Shown: positions 9,423 through 20,912 of the stretch, one piece after another
Layout: each line of letters starts with the position of its first letter
Position numbering within the stretch: position 1 is the stretch's first letter
Assembly: GCA_022827405.1 (NCBI GenBank)
Contig: JAJDTA010000179.1
Coordinates: 1-56,842 of the forward strand
Direction of reading: 5' to 3'
Origin: Acidimicrobiia bacterium
GTDB taxonomy: Bacteria; Actinomycetota; Acidimicrobiia; Acidimicrobiales; Bin134
Length of the DNA stretch: 56,842 nt
The notes under the pieces: generated by a model
Told to the model about the DNA's origin: nothing
Seen by the model: the letters and a program-made list of their open reading frames with translations, nothing else
Database searches by the model: none
Program-made: the position numbers and the translations under genes

Positions 9423-9617
9423 ATGAGCATCATCCAGATCACTCCTCAGCCAACCGAAGCCGAGGTGGCTGCCATTTTGGCGGCCCATGAAGCTCTTTGG
9501 CCCCGTCCCGCTACTAGCGACCCGCCCGCTCTTCCCGCTCCCCGCTGGCGGTTCAGCGGTCGCTGGTGGAGCGCACCGGCAGCAACCCGCCGAAAGCAGC
9601 TGACTCTGAAACGATGA
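9423..9617 (+). CDS. Acyl-CoA carboxylase epsilon subunit
   Basis: A 64-residue protein with the hallmarks of the actinobacterial AccE/PccE family: the helical ITPQPTEAEVAAILAAHEAL and, after a Pro-rich linker, PRWRFSGRWW. Epsilon subunits bridge the alpha and beta parts of the carboxylase complex. It lies 14 bases after the beta subunit, and its stop overlaps the next start (ATGA at 9614-9617). Confidence 0.85.
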   Translation: MSIIQITPQPTEAEVAAILAAHEALWPRPATSDPPALPAPRWRFSGRWWSAPAATRRKQLTLKR

Positions 9618-10180
9618 CCGCCGATCCCGCCCGCCACCGAACTCCCGAAGAGCTTGAGGCCGCGCTCGACCACATTCGCCAAGCCCCCGCCGACCACGGA
9701 ACGCTGAAGCTGATCGTGCGCCGCCCGGCAGTGGACGGGCGAGAGGTGTTGGACACCGGGATGCTCAGCCTGGACGAAGGCCTGGTCGGCGACACCTGGA
9801 ACCAGCGGAGCTCAACCAAGACCCCCGACGGCGGTCCCCTCCTCGACGCCCAACTCAACATCATGAACGCCCGAGCCGCAGCCGCGGTGGCCGGGCCCAT
9901 CGAACGATGGGCCCTCGCTGGCGACCAGCTCTACATCGACCTCGACATCAGCTTGGAAACCCTCCCGGCCGGCACTCAGCTCGCCATCGGCGAAGCCGTC
10001 ATCGAAGTCACCGCCGAACCCCACACGGGTTGCGGCAAGTTCTCCAGCCGTTTCGGCCTCGACGCCCTCCGATTCGTCAACTCCCCCACCGGCCGAGCCC
10101 TAAACCTCCGCGGCATAAACGCCCGAGTAATCCAGCCCGGCCCCATCCACCAAGGCGACACCGTCACCCGCCTCAACTAA
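9614..10180 (+). CDS. MOSC domain protein
   Basis: A 188-residue protein with the MOSC-type cysteine C140 in EPHTGCGKFSSRFG, preceded by the DEGLVGDTW motif. MOSC proteins carry sulfur to or from the molybdenum cofactor or related acceptors; the partner is unknown here. ATG 9614 overlaps the epsilon-subunit stop by four bases, which suggests coupled translation and gives the start. The stop overlaps that of the convergent aat gene by four bases. Confidence 0.82.
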   Translation: MTADPARHRTPEELEAALDHIRQAPADHGTLKLIVRRPAVDGREVLDTGMLSLDEGLVGDTWNQRSSTKTPDGGPLLDAQLNIMNARAAAAVAGPIERWALAGDQLYIDLDISLETLPAGTQLAIGEAVIEVTAEPHTGCGKFSSRFGLDALRFVNSPTGRALNLRGINARVIQPGPIHQGDTVTRLN

Positions 10181-10845
10181 CCCCCCCACGGAGCCGACGG
10201 CTGCTTCACGGCGATCTTCAAACGCGCCAGGTACTCACTCCGAGGAATCTCCACCGCCCCCAAGCTCCGCAGGTGTTCCGTCGCCCACTGCACGTCCAAC
10301 AGCCGGGTGACACCACCGTGATTCAATCTCCCTACAAGCGCCACCAGCGCCACCTTCGACGCATCGCGATCAACATGAAACATCGACTCTCCCGCGAACA
10401 GCCCGCCGATCGACACCCCGTACAATCCGCCCACCAGCTCTCCCTCCTCCGACCATGCCTCCACGCTGTGGGCCCAACCCATACGGTGCAACCCAACATA
10501 GGCATCGCGGATGGCCGGTGAGATCCAGCCATGAGGACGCTCAATCGTTCGGCAGGCATCAATGACATCGGCAAAGGCAAGGTCAACCGTTATTCGATAT
10601 CGCCGCAGCGACCGACGCAGTGAGCGGGTCACCCGGAGATCATCGAGGGGGATCACTCCCCGAGGGTCGGGCGACCACCATCCCAGCTTGTCGGTGCGGC
10701 CCAATGGCATCGGAAACAAACCGGATCGGTAAGCAGCCAATAGTGTGCCCGGGGCCAAGTCGGCCCCCACTGCCACCAAGCCATGCTCATCGGCCGTCTC
10801 CGCGGGCGGAAACTCCCACTGGCTGGGCTCGGGAACAAGCCTCAT
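10177..10845 (-). CDS. aat: Leucyl/phenylalanyl-tRNA--protein transferase
   Basis: A 222-residue enzyme that adds Leu or Phe from aminoacyl-tRNA to the N-terminus of proteins with basic N-terminal residues, marking them for ClpS/ClpAP. Recognised by GLVAVGADLAPGTLLAAYRSGLFPM, WWSPDPRGVI, HSVEAW and GGLYGVSIGGLFAGESMF. The start is ATG 10845 (ATG 10851 lies two codons upstream). It may be cotranscribed from the cyclophilin gene, which ends 40 bases upstream. Confidence 0.93.
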   Translation of the reverse strand: MRLVPEPSQWEFPPAETADEHGLVAVGADLAPGTLLAAYRSGLFPMPLGRTDKLGWWSPDPRGVIPLDDLRVTRSLRRSLRRYRITVDLAFADVIDACRTIERPHGWISPAIRDAYVGLHRMGWAHSVEAWSEEGELVGGLYGVSIGGLFAGESMFHVDRDASKVALVALVGRLNHGGVTRLLDVQWATEHLRSLGAVEIPRSEYLARLKIAVKQPSAPWGG

Positions 10846-10885
10846 CCCCATACTCTGCCCCACCCAATTAGGCGGGGTTGCGGGA

Positions 10886-12277
10886 CTAGCCGGATTCTTC
10901 GATGGTGACCGAGTTGACAATCACCTGGGGATCGGGGCCCCCTCCCAACCGGTTGCCGGGCTGGTCGACGTGGCTGGCCAAAATAGCCTCCGCCACCGCC
11001 AGGCCAGCTTCGTCCATCTGGCCGAACACCACATAAGTGCCCTGGTTGTTGAGCAGGGCGGTGTTCTCGTTGACGGCGAAGAAGAACTGGGCGCTGGCGC
11101 TGTTGGGCGCGGCGGTGCGGGCCATCACGATCTGGCCCGGCTCATAGGTGAACCCTGAGCCCTCGTCGGGAATGGTGTAGCCCGGGCCGGGATCAGACGG
11201 GGAGTTGGTATGGGGCGCCCCGCCCTGAATGATGCCGATGCTCGGATCGGTCCGGAACAACAGCGTGTTGTCGTAGTAGTGGTATCGGGCCAACACCGCG
11301 AAGTTGTTGGCCGTAATCGGCGTGTTGGTCACGTCGAGGTCGATCCGAATCTCACCGGAGGTGGTGTCGAACACCGCGGTGTACTGCTTGGACACGTCCA
11401 AACACATGGGGTGGGGACCGTCGAAATCCAGAACCTGGGGTCCCGAACCGTCTGCTGGCGGACATCCGCTCAAATCAATGCTCCCTTCAGGGGTGAGGTC
11501 GGTGGATTGTATGTCGATTGAGTTGACGATGACCGATTCCGCCGGCCGCCCGCCGAAGACGGCGTCGGGATTTCCGACGTGGCTGTTCAAGATGGATTCA
11601 ACCAAGCGCAGGCTATTGCTTTCGACCTGGCCCAGTATGGTCAGCCCGGATACCGCTTGTGACGGTTGGAACTCGTCTTTGGTCACAAAGAGGAACTGGC
11701 CGGTCGTATCGCCCTCGGCCGACCACAGAAGCTGACCAGCCTGGTAGTCGGCCGACTCGCCCGGTGTCACCGTGAATCCCGGTCCAGGATCGTCGGCGGA
11801 GTTGGTTTGGGGCGATCCGCCCTGGATGTACCCGCCGTCTTTATCGGTGTAGAAGATGGCTGTTCCGTTGTAGTAGCCCTCATCGGCCAAGACTGCGAAG
11901 GCGTTCACTGCCTCCGGGGACAGCCCTTGGTCGAGCCTTACTCGGATGATCCCGACGCTGGTATCGAAAGCTGCCGAATACCGAACATCAGGATCAAGAA
12001 ACTGGTCTGGAGCCGATGCGAATGTCCGCTCTCCACCGGGAGCCGGGGGCGGGGGAAGCTCGGGAAACACCACGTCTTCGCCCACATCTGAGGCATTCTC
12101 GTCGTCGCTGCCTCGAGCCCAAAACCACAGAATCACCACGGCCACCACAATCGCCGCGGTGATCAGGGCGAACCGCGCTCCTCGAGAGCGAATCCGGCCG
12201 CGGACTGCGGTTGTTTTGGCCCGCTGTTGGGCCACCTGCCGACGATCACGCTGGCGCTGCCTCTTGCTCGTGGCCAT
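10886..12277 (-). CDS. Membrane-anchored protein with two cyclophilin-type isomerase domains
   Basis: A 463-residue protein with a basic N-terminus (MATSKRQRQRDRR), one membrane segment (about 33-53, FALITAAIVVAVVILWFWA), a linker, then two cyclophilin-like domains of about 165 residues each, presumably outside the cell. Each half has a DTSVGIIRVRLD/DTTSGEIRIDLD strand and an IQGG motif. The arginine usual in the FHR motif is replaced in domain 1 (FYTDKDGGYIQGG) and kept in domain 2 (FRTDPSIGIIQGG). Domain 1 may therefore bind proteins rather than catalyse. Start: ATG 12277; an in-frame extension of 18 residues is possible. Confidence 0.85.
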   Translation of the reverse strand: MATSKRQRQRDRRQVAQQRAKTTAVRGRIRSRGARFALITAAIVVAVVILWFWARGSDDENASDVGEDVVFPELPPPPAPGGERTFASAPDQFLDPDVRYSAAFDTSVGIIRVRLDQGLSPEAVNAFAVLADEGYYNGTAIFYTDKDGGYIQGGSPQTNSADDPGPGFTVTPGESADYQAGQLLWSAEGDTTGQFLFVTKDEFQPSQAVSGLTILGQVESNSLRLVESILNSHVGNPDAVFGGRPAESVIVNSIDIQSTDLTPEGSIDLSGCPPADGSGPQVLDFDGPHPMCLDVSKQYTAVFDTTSGEIRIDLDVTNTPITANNFAVLARYHYYDNTLLFRTDPSIGIIQGGAPHTNSPSDPGPGYTIPDEGSGFTYEPGQIVMARTAAPNSASAQFFFAVNENTALLNNQGTYVVFGQMDEAGLAVAEAILASHVDQPGNRLGGGPDPQVIVNSVTIEESG

Positions 12278-12341
12278 TGCCAGAAACTTAGCGGTCTCAA
12301 AAACTCGCAATACAACCACCGAAGTACCCACTAAGGGCCGG

Positions 12342-12347
12342 TAGCGT
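12342..12347 (+). promoter_or_regulatory. Candidate -10 box of leaderless lysC mRNA
   Basis: TAGCGT ends eight bases before GTG 12356. No ribosome binding site is visible between them. The 78-bp spacer to the divergent cyclophilin gene holds no other clear signal. Confidence 0.35.
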
Positions 12348-12355
12348 TTTATGTC

Positions 12356-14888
<2,533 letters not shown>

Positions 14889-14894
14889 ATGAAA

Positions 14895-15677
14895 TCAGAG
14901 GCGATAGCCACCGTCCACGCTGATCACTTGCCCGGTGATGCCCCCGCCAGCTTCTGAGGCCAACAACACGGCCATCGGGGCCAGTTCCTCGGGCTCCAAG
15001 ACTCGGCGCTGGGCGCTGTCGGCATGGGCGTCGGCTTCGGCCTGGGCCGCGGTGGTCCCCTTGGCCGCGGCCAGCTTTTCAAAGTCCACCAGTGCCGTGT
15101 TGGTCCATCCCGGACAGAGGCAGTTCACCGTGATCCCGTGCGGTGCCGCCGACATGGCCAGTTGCTTGGTGAGGCCCACCAGGCCGTGCTTGGCCGCGGT
15201 GTAACCCACGCTGGCTGCGGCCCGTTTGGAGGCGCCTGAGCCAATGTTGATAATGCGGCCATAGCCCTGCTCCCGCATCGGGGCCAGCGCTTCCTGGCTG
15301 GTCCAAAAGGCCGAAATCAAGTTCAGCCGCAAGGTCCCCATGAACGCCTCGGCGTCTCCCGAGAACGGATCATGGTTGCCTCCCGACGAGCCCCCCACGT
15401 TGTTCACGAGCACGTCGACGCGCCCGAACTCGGCCATCGCCGCCCGCACCGGCGACCGTGCATCACTTTCATCGGACGCATCGGCCACCACCGCCAAGCC
15501 TCGACCACCTGCCCCCTCGATCTCAGCAACAACCGCGTCGAGTTGCTCCTGCGTCCGAGACGACACCACCACCGCCGCCCCCTCCCGGGCCAGGCCCACC
15601 GCGATGGCTCGCCCAATCCCCCGGCCCCCACCGGTGACCACCGCCACCCGGCCTTCAAGCACAGACAATTTTGCCAT
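14895..15677 (-). CDS. Short-chain dehydrogenase/reductase
   Basis: A 260-residue classical SDR with TGGGRGIGRA for NAD(P), NNVGG, Ser in INIGSGAS, the YTAAKHG (Tyr-x3-Lys) active site and the NCLCPGW region. It ends with ITGQVISVDGGYRL, typical of FabG-like and alcohol dehydrogenase members. The substrate cannot be assigned. Start: ATG 15677 (MAKLSVLEGRVAVVTGG); an 18-codon extension upstream is less likely. Confidence 0.86.
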   Translation of the reverse strand: MAKLSVLEGRVAVVTGGGRGIGRAIAVGLAREGAAVVVSSRTQEQLDAVVAEIEGAGGRGLAVVADASDESDARSPVRAAMAEFGRVDVLVNNVGGSSGGNHDPFSGDAEAFMGTLRLNLISAFWTSQEALAPMREQGYGRIINIGSGASKRAAASVGYTAAKHGLVGLTKQLAMSAAPHGITVNCLCPGWTNTALVDFEKLAAAKGTTAAQAEADAHADSAQRRVLEPEELAPMAVLLASEAGGGITGQVISVDGGYRL

Positions 15678-15694
15678 CCCTAGCCGAATGAGCC

Positions 15695-16084
15695 CTAGCC
15701 GAATGAAATGGTCCGGTGGGCCAGCTTCCACCCGCCGTCTGTCCGCACCAAGCGATCCTGATACGTCCCAAACAACGCGATCGAAGGCTCAGCGGCCGTG
15801 TTCACCCAAAACTGGAAATAGGCATCAGAAGCAGCCTCATCGCCGTCCACCGCCACCGCCTGAGTAGTGATCACATGGCGCGTATTGCTCCCCGGCCCCA
15901 CGGTGCCTGCGGCGCGTCGCTCAATGGCCCCGGCCAAGAGGTTGTCCCGCCCCTGCAACTCTCCCCCCGGCATGTCCCAGCGAGCATCGTCAGTGAACAA
16001 GTCCACGTACTCCTCCAAATCCCCCTCATCCGCCAAAATCGCCAACCGGGCAACAACATTCCTGATCGCAGCATCATCACTCAT
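15695..16084 (-). CDS. SnoaL-like/NTF2-fold protein
   Basis: A 129-residue alpha+beta cone protein. It has the N-terminal helix IRNVVARLAILADEGDLEEYVDLFTDDARWDMP, here quoted only as the stretch IRNVVARLAILADEG plus the DLFTDDARW motif, and the C-terminal strand pair DRLVRTDGGWKLAHRTI. Such proteins are small isomerases, dehydratases or binding proteins; no catalytic set identifies one here. It lies 17 bases upstream of the SDR gene on the same strand, so a joint role is plausible. It diverges from the amidohydrolase gene. Confidence 0.78.
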   Translation of the reverse strand: MSDDAAIRNVVARLAILADEGDLEEYVDLFTDDARWDMPGGELQGRDNLLAGAIERRAAGTVGPGSNTRHVITTQAVAVDGDEAASDAYFQFWVNTAAEPSIALFGTYQDRLVRTDGGWKLAHRTISFG

Positions 16085-16094
16085 GCCGAGAGAC

Positions 16095-16100
16095 TAACTT
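16095..16100 (+). promoter_or_regulatory. Candidate -10 box of leaderless amidohydrolase mRNA
   Basis: TAACTT ends exactly six bases before ATG 16107. The divergent gene begins at 16084, so the whole spacer is 22 bp. Confidence 0.4.
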
Positions 16101-16106
16101 CGACCC

Positions 16107-17795
16107 ATGCACGACCTCGCAATCCGCGCCGGAACAGTCGTCGACGGCACCGGCCAGGCACCGTTCACCGCGGATATCGCCATCGATAACGGCACCATCA
16201 CCGATATCGGCAAGAGCATCGGCCCAGCCCGCCAAGAACTAGATGCCGACGGCCTCTTGGTAACCCCCGGATTTGTCGACATCCACACCCACTATGACGG
16301 GCAAGTCTCCTGGGATCCCGACATGACTCCGTCGGTGTGGCATGGGGTGACCACCGTGGTGATGGGCAATTGCGGCGTGGGTTTCGCCCCGGTGCGCCCC
16401 GGCTCCGAGGAGTGGCTCATCGGCCTGATGGAAGGCGTCGAAGACATCCCCGGCGCGGCTCTCGCCGAGGGCATCAAATGGGAGTGGGAGAGCTTCCCCG
16501 AATACCTCGACGCCGTTGAGCGCAAGTCCCGCACCATCGACGTAGCCGCCCAAGTGCCCCACGGTGCGCTTCGGGCCTACGTCATGGGCGAGCGGGGTGC
16601 CGATCACGAAAATCACCCCACCCCCGAAGAAATCACCGAGATGGCCCGACTGGCCGCCGAAGGCGTGGCCGCCGGCGCGGTGGGCTTCACCACCAGCCGC
16701 ACTATCAACCACAAGACCAAAGACGGCGAGCACACCCCCAGCCTCACCGCCGGCGCGCCCGAGCTATGGGCCATCGCCAAGGCCGTGGGGCAAACCGGCA
16801 AGGGCGTGTTCGAGATGGTGGGCGACTGGGGCGATTTGGATGCCGAGTTCCACCTGGTGGCTGAGATGGCCCGGCTCAGCGGCCGTCCCCTGTCGATGAC
16901 CATTGCCGTCCCCGACAGCCGTCCCGATCTCGGCCACCAACTCCTCGACCGCATCGCCCAAGCCGACGCGGCCGGCATTCCGCTGCGAGCCCAGGTGGCC
17001 AGCCGACCAGTGGGCGTGCTCGTGGGCCTCCAATCCACCTACCACGCGCTCCTATCGTGCCCTGGTTACCACCAGTTCGCCGCCCTCGATCTTTCCGAGC
17101 GGGTGGCCCGCCTACGCGAGCCCGAAGTGAGGGACCGCCTGGTGGCCGAGTTGGCGGCCCAGCCTGTCCATACCTTCAATCAGCTCGACAAGCTCTTCCC
17201 ATTGGGCGAATTCCCCGACTACGAGCCCTCGCCGGATGTCAGCGTGGCCGCCGACGCCGCCCGACGGGGGGTTAACCCCCACGAGGCCCTCTACGACGCC
17301 TTGTTGGCCCGGGGTGGCACCGAACTCCTCTATGTGCCGGTGATGAACTACGGCGACGGCGACTTCGAGCTCACCAAAGAGATGCTCAACCACCCGCTCA
17401 GCGTTCCGGGTCTGGGGGATGCCGGCGCCCACGTCGGGTTCTTGTGCGACGGCAGCATGCCCAGCTTCCTCCTCTCCCACTGGGGCCGCAACCGGACGCG
17501 GGGCGAGACCCTGCCGGTGGAGCAGCTCATCAAATGGCAGTGCGCCGACACCGCCGCATTGGTCGGATTCGACGACCGGGGCACGCTGGCCACCGGGAAG
17601 CGGGCCGACATCAACCTCATTGACTTCGACCGGCTCAGCCTGCGAGCCCCCGAGATGGTGTTCGACCTTCCCGCGGGCGGACGTCGGCTGATTCAAAAAG
17701 CCAACGGCTTTGTCGCCACCCTGGTGGCTGGCCAAGCCGTGCTGGCCGACGGGGAGCTCACCGGTGCCCTTCCCGGGCAATTGGTAAGAAGCTGA
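16107..17795 (+). CDS. Amidohydrolase, N-acyl-D-amino-acid deacylase family
   Basis: A 562-residue metal-dependent amidohydrolase. The metal-binding HxH (H60, H62) is in [13 protein letters not shown], the bridging-type cysteine in [11 protein letters not shown], and the late Asp in [12 protein letters not shown]. It ends with a small beta-sandwich completed by both termini ([12 protein letters not shown]). Relatives remove acyl groups from D-amino acids; the exact substrate is unknown. ATG 16107 lacks a Shine-Dalgarno sequence and is preceded by a leaderless-type -10 box. Confidence 0.87.
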   Translation: MHDLAIRAGTVVDGTGQAPFTADIAIDNGTITDIGKSIGPARQELDADGLLVTPGFVDIHTHYDGQVSWDPDMTPSVWHGVTTVVMGNCGVGFAPVRPGSEEWLIGLMEGVEDIPGAALAEGIKWEWESFPEYLDAVERKSRTIDVAAQVPHGALRAYVMGERGADHENHPTPEEITEMARLAAEGVAAGAVGFTTSRTINHKTKDGEHTPSLTAGAPELWAIAKAVGQTGKGVFEMVGDWGDLDAEFHLVAEMARLSGRPLSMTIAVPDSRPDLGHQLLDRIAQADAAGIPLRAQVASRPVGVLVGLQSTYHALLSCPGYHQFAALDLSERVARLREPEVRDRLVAELAAQPVHTFNQLDKLFPLGEFPDYEPSPDVSVAADAARRGVNPHEALYDALLARGGTELLYVPVMNYGDGDFELTKEMLNHPLSVPGLGDAGAHVGFLCDGSMPSFLLSHWGRNRTRGETLPVEQLIKWQCADTAALVGFDDRGTLATGKRADINLIDFDRLSLRAPEMVFDLPAGGRRLIQKANGFVATLVAGQAVLADGELTGALPGQLVRS

Positions 17796-17849
17796 ACCAG
17801 CCCCCAAACCGGCAAGATCCCCGTTTTCTTTGAAATTGACTGGCTTTAA

Positions 17850-17875
17850 CCGATAGTTGCACTTCCAACTATCGG
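17850..17875. promoter_or_regulatory. 10-bp perfect inverted repeat, candidate operator for the acyl-CoA mutase genes
   Basis: CCGATAGTTG (17850-17859) and CAACTATCGG (17866-17875) are perfect complements around a 6-nt spacer. The repeat covers the -35 region of the candidate promoter at 17886-17891. ACTTCCA also repeats (17861 and 17876), each time followed by a CTATCGG/GATAGG-like block. A dimeric repressor site is the likeliest reading; a terminator is unlikely because no T tract follows. Confidence 0.5.
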
Positions 17876-17885
17876 ACTTCCATGA

Positions 17886-17891
17886 TAGGAT
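17886..17891 (+). promoter_or_regulatory. Candidate -10 box of leaderless acyl-CoA mutase mRNA
   Basis: TAGGAT ends six bases before ATG 17898; TTCCAA (17863-17868) is a weak -35 at 17 bp. The AGGA inside could instead serve as a ribosome binding site seven bases from the ATG. Confidence 0.4.
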
Positions 17892-17897
17892 TCCTTG

Positions 17898-19463
17898 ATG
17901 GTAGAGTCGATGTCGGGGATCCCCCTCGACCCCTTCTACGGCGATGAGTTGAAGCCGGGCGAATACCCCTACACCCGGGGGCTGTACTCCACCGGCTACC
18001 GCAGCAAGTTGTGGACCATGCGGATGTTTGCCGGATTCGGCACGGCAACCGACACCAACGCCCGCTTCCACGCCCTGCTCCGAGCGGGGGGAACCGGGCT
18101 GTCCACGGCCTTCGACATGCCCACCCTCATGGGCCGCGACTCCGATCATGAATGGGCGATCGGCGAGGTCGGCCGAGCCGGAGTGGCGGTGGACACCCTG
18201 GCCGACATGGAGGACCTGTTCGCGGGCATCGACTTGGGCAAGGTCACCACGTCGATGACCATCAACGGACCAGCGGCCATCGCGATGGCCATGTATGTCG
18301 CGGTGGCCGAGAAAAACGGGGTAAGCCGGGCCAGCCTGGGCGGCACCATCCAAAACGACATCTTGAAGGAGTACCAAGCCCAAAAGGAGTACATCTTCCC
18401 GCCCCGCCCATCGGTGCGGCTGGTTACCGACCTGATTCGGTTCACCACCGCGGAGATGCCCCGCTGGCATCCGGTCTCCATTTCCGGCTACCACATCCGC
18501 GAGGCGGGCTCGACCGCCGCCCAAGAACTGGCCTTCACCCTGGCCAACGGCTTCGCCTATGTCGAGGCCGCCATTGCCGCCGGCCTCGACGTGGACGACT
18601 TCGCCCCCCGCCTTTCGTTCTTCTTCAACGCCCACAGCGATTTCTTCGAGGAAATCGGCAAGTACCGGGCCGCCCGCCGCATCTGGGCCACCTGGATGAA
18701 AGACCGCTACGGCGCCACCAACCCCAAGTCGCTCATGTGCCGGTTCCACACCCAGACCGCCGGAGTCTCCCTCACCGCTCAACAACCGGAGAACAACATC
18801 GCCCGGGTGGCCATCCAAGCCCTTTCTGCGGTGCTGGGCGGCACCCAGAGCCTGCACACCGATTCCTACGATGAGGCTCTGGCCCTGCCCACCGAGAAGG
18901 CCGCCCGCATCGCCCTTCGCACCCAGCAGATCGTGGCCCACGAGACCGGAGCCGCTTCGGTGGTCGATCCGCTGGGCGGCGCCCCCTTCGTGGAATGGAT
19001 GACCGACGAGATGGAGCGCCAGGCCAACGAGATCTTCGACCACATCGACCAGTTGGGCAACGGCTCCATGCTGGAAGGGGCCTACGCCGGCATCGAAGAC
19101 GGGTACTTCGTGGGCGAGATCGCTGATGCCGCCTACCGCTACGAGCGCGAGGTCAATGCTGGACGGCGCATCATTGTGGGGGTCAACGAGTTCACCGAGG
19201 GCGACGACGAAGAGGCCAATCTCTTGTCCATCGGCCACGAGACCGAAGAACTACAGCTCAAGCGCCTGGCCCAAATTCGCGGCGAACGCGACGACGACGC
19301 GGTCAGGGCTTCTCTCGCCGCATTGGTCGAAGCCGCCGAGCAGCCCGACGTGAACCTCATGCCGCCCATCATCGACGCGGTGCAGACCTATGCCACCGAG
19401 GGCGAGATCGTCGCTGCTTTGGAGACGGTGTTCGGCACGTATGTGGAGACCGCGGTGGTGTGA
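17898..19463 (+). CDS. Coenzyme B12-dependent acyl-CoA mutase, large subunit (isobutyryl-CoA mutase type)
   Basis: A 521-residue TIM-barrel substrate subunit without a cobalamin domain. Where methylmalonyl-CoA mutase has Tyr89 and Arg207 (P. shermanii numbering), which hold the substrate carboxylate, this protein has Phe44 (TMRMFAGFG) and Gln162 ([13 protein letters not shown]). That pair is the one known for isobutyryl/n-butyryl-CoA mutase. The position of the 2-hydroxyisobutyryl-CoA mutase Asp117 holds Ala71. GYHIREAG provides the active-site His. I infer a carbon-skeleton mutase for a non-dicarboxylic acyl-CoA. The B12 subunit and MeaB follow, forming an operon. Confidence 0.87.
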   Translation: MVESMSGIPLDPFYGDELKPGEYPYTRGLYSTGYRSKLWTMRMFAGFGTATDTNARFHALLRAGGTGLSTAFDMPTLMGRDSDHEWAIGEVGRAGVAVDTLADMEDLFAGIDLGKVTTSMTINGPAAIAMAMYVAVAEKNGVSRASLGGTIQNDILKEYQAQKEYIFPPRPSVRLVTDLIRFTTAEMPRWHPVSISGYHIREAGSTAAQELAFTLANGFAYVEAAIAAGLDVDDFAPRLSFFFNAHSDFFEEIGKYRAARRIWATWMKDRYGATNPKSLMCRFHTQTAGVSLTAQQPENNIARVAIQALSAVLGGTQSLHTDSYDEALALPTEKAARIALRTQQIVAHETGAASVVDPLGGAPFVEWMTDEMERQANEIFDHIDQLGNGSMLEGAYAGIEDGYFVGEIADAAYRYEREVNAGRRIIVGVNEFTEGDDEEANLLSIGHETEELQLKRLAQIRGERDDDAVRASLAALVEAAEQPDVNLMPPIIDAVQTYATEGEIVAALETVFGTYVETAVV

Positions 19464-19467
19464 GCCG

Positions 19468-19920
19468 ATGAGCGAGCCCCCTGCCGACACTTCGCTCCCC
19501 CCCGACGCCCAATTCGAAGCACCGATCCGGGTGGTTTTGGCCAAATTGGGGCTCGACGGCCACGATCGCGGGCTGAAGGTCGTGGCCCGCACGCTCCGGG
19601 ATGCCGGAATGGAAGTGATCTACCTGGGCCTGCGCCAAACCACCGACAGCATTGTGGCCGCCTGTGAGCAGGAGGATGCCGACGTCATCGGCCTCTCCAT
19701 GCACAACGCCGGGCATCTCACCCTGGCCCCCCGAATGGTGCAGGCTGTCGACCAAGCCGGCTTGGACGTGCCGGTGGTGATCGGCGGCATCGTCCCAGCC
19801 GACGATGTCGCCACCCTCATCGACGCCGGCGTGGCCGCGGTCATCGGTCCCGGGGCGTCGGCCGAAGAGGTGGTATCCGCAGTAAGAGCGGCCGTAGACC
19901 GCCACATCGCCGCCCAGTGA
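19468..19920 (+). CDS. Acyl-CoA mutase small subunit, cobalamin-binding
   Basis: A 150-residue Rossmann-like domain with the base-off/His-on motif LGLDGHDRGLK (D30, H32, G35 as DxHxxG), GLSMHNAGHL and the C-terminal GPGAS loop for the nucleotide tail. It completes the mutase encoded just upstream. ATG 19468 lies four bases after the large-subunit stop. A short N-terminal extension (about 18 residues) is typical of separate small subunits. Confidence 0.9.
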   Translation: MSEPPADTSLPPDAQFEAPIRVVLAKLGLDGHDRGLKVVARTLRDAGMEVIYLGLRQTTDSIVAACEQEDADVIGLSMHNAGHLTLAPRMVQAVDQAGLDVPVVIGGIVPADDVATLIDAGVAAVIGPGASAEEVVSAVRAAVDRHIAAQ

Positions 19921-19951
19921 GCCCTCAGCCTGCCCACGAGCGGATCAAAAG

Positions 19952-20911
19952 ATGAGCCGCGACCCGCTCGACGAGTTGTTTGAAGCAGCCCGAGGCAGCG
20001 ACCGGCGGGCTCTCGGCAAGCTGCTCACCATGGTGGAGAAGCGGGGCGACACCGCCGCCATGGTGTCGGAGCGGGCCCATGGCGACGCTGGCCACGCCCG
20101 AGTGGTGGGAGTCACCGGCGCCCCGGGAACGGGCAAGTCCACCCTGACCGGGCGGTTGGCCACGGCCTCGGGGGCATCCCGTCCGGCCATTCTGGCCATC
20201 GACCCCAGCTCCCCGCTCACCGGCGGGGCCATCCTGGGCGACCGGATCCGCATGGACAGCCATGTCAGCAGCAGTGCCTTCATCCGATCGATGGCCACCC
20301 GCGGCCACGCCGGGGGACTGGCGGTGGCCGTGCCCGACGCCGTCCGGGTGCTCGATGCCGCCGGTTGCGACCCCATCATCGTGGAGACCGTGGGCGTCGG
20401 CCAGGTGGAGGTGTCGATCGCCGCGGCGGCCGACACCACCGTGGTGGTGGTTACGCCGGGCTGGGGCGACGCGGTGCAGGCCAACAAGGCCGGGCTGTTG
20501 GAGGTGGCTGACATCTTCGTGGTGAACAAGGCCGACCGACCCGATGCCCGGGGCGCCCGCCGCGACCTGGAGTTGATGCTCGACCTCGGCCACCGGGGCG
20601 GGTGGCGGGCCCCCATTGTGTTGACCACCGCCACCGAAGGAGAGGGCATCGACGATCTGTGGGCGGAGATCGAGCGCCACACCGCCCATCTTCACGACTC
20701 CGGCGAGCTGATTCGCCGCCGCTGCCGCCGCCGCCGAGACGAGGTGGCCGACCGCATCGAGCTCGATCTGCGCGACCGCGCCCACCAGATCATCCAGAAC
20801 CAGTTGGGGGAATCCGCTCTTGGCCGAGTTGACCGCCATGAGCTCTCCCCCGCGGCCGCGGCCGAGCTGCTGCTATCGAAATTGACCGCCGACAACCCCA
20901 TTGAAGGCTGA
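19952..20911 (+). CDS. meaB: MeaB/ArgK-type G-protein chaperone of the B12-dependent mutase
   Basis: A 319-residue SIMIBI GTPase. Walker A is GAPGTGKS (56-63), followed by AIDPSSPLTGGAILGDRIRM, the Walker B-type VETVGVGQVE, and NKAD. MeaB proteins gate cobalamin loading and protect the mutase from inactivation. It comes 31 bases after the small mutase subunit, confirming the cofactor assignment. The ACAD gene follows within two bases of its stop. Confidence 0.94.
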   Translation: MSRDPLDELFEAARGSDRRALGKLLTMVEKRGDTAAMVSERAHGDAGHARVVGVTGAPGTGKSTLTGRLATASGASRPAILAIDPSSPLTGGAILGDRIRMDSHVSSSAFIRSMATRGHAGGLAVAVPDAVRVLDAAGCDPIIVETVGVGQVEVSIAAAADTTVVVVTPGWGDAVQANKAGLLEVADIFVVNKADRPDARGARRDLELMLDLGHRGGWRAPIVLTTATEGEGIDDLWAEIERHTAHLHDSGELIRRRCRRRRDEVADRIELDLRDRAHQIIQNQLGESALGRVDRHELSPAAAAELLLSKLTADNPIEG

Positions 20912-20912
20912 T

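Noticed and set aside
17112-19238. A 708-codon open frame on the minus strand
   Set aside because: It is antisense to the amidohydrolase and mutase genes, with Gly/His/Val-rich composition typical of antisense frames in GC-rich DNA.
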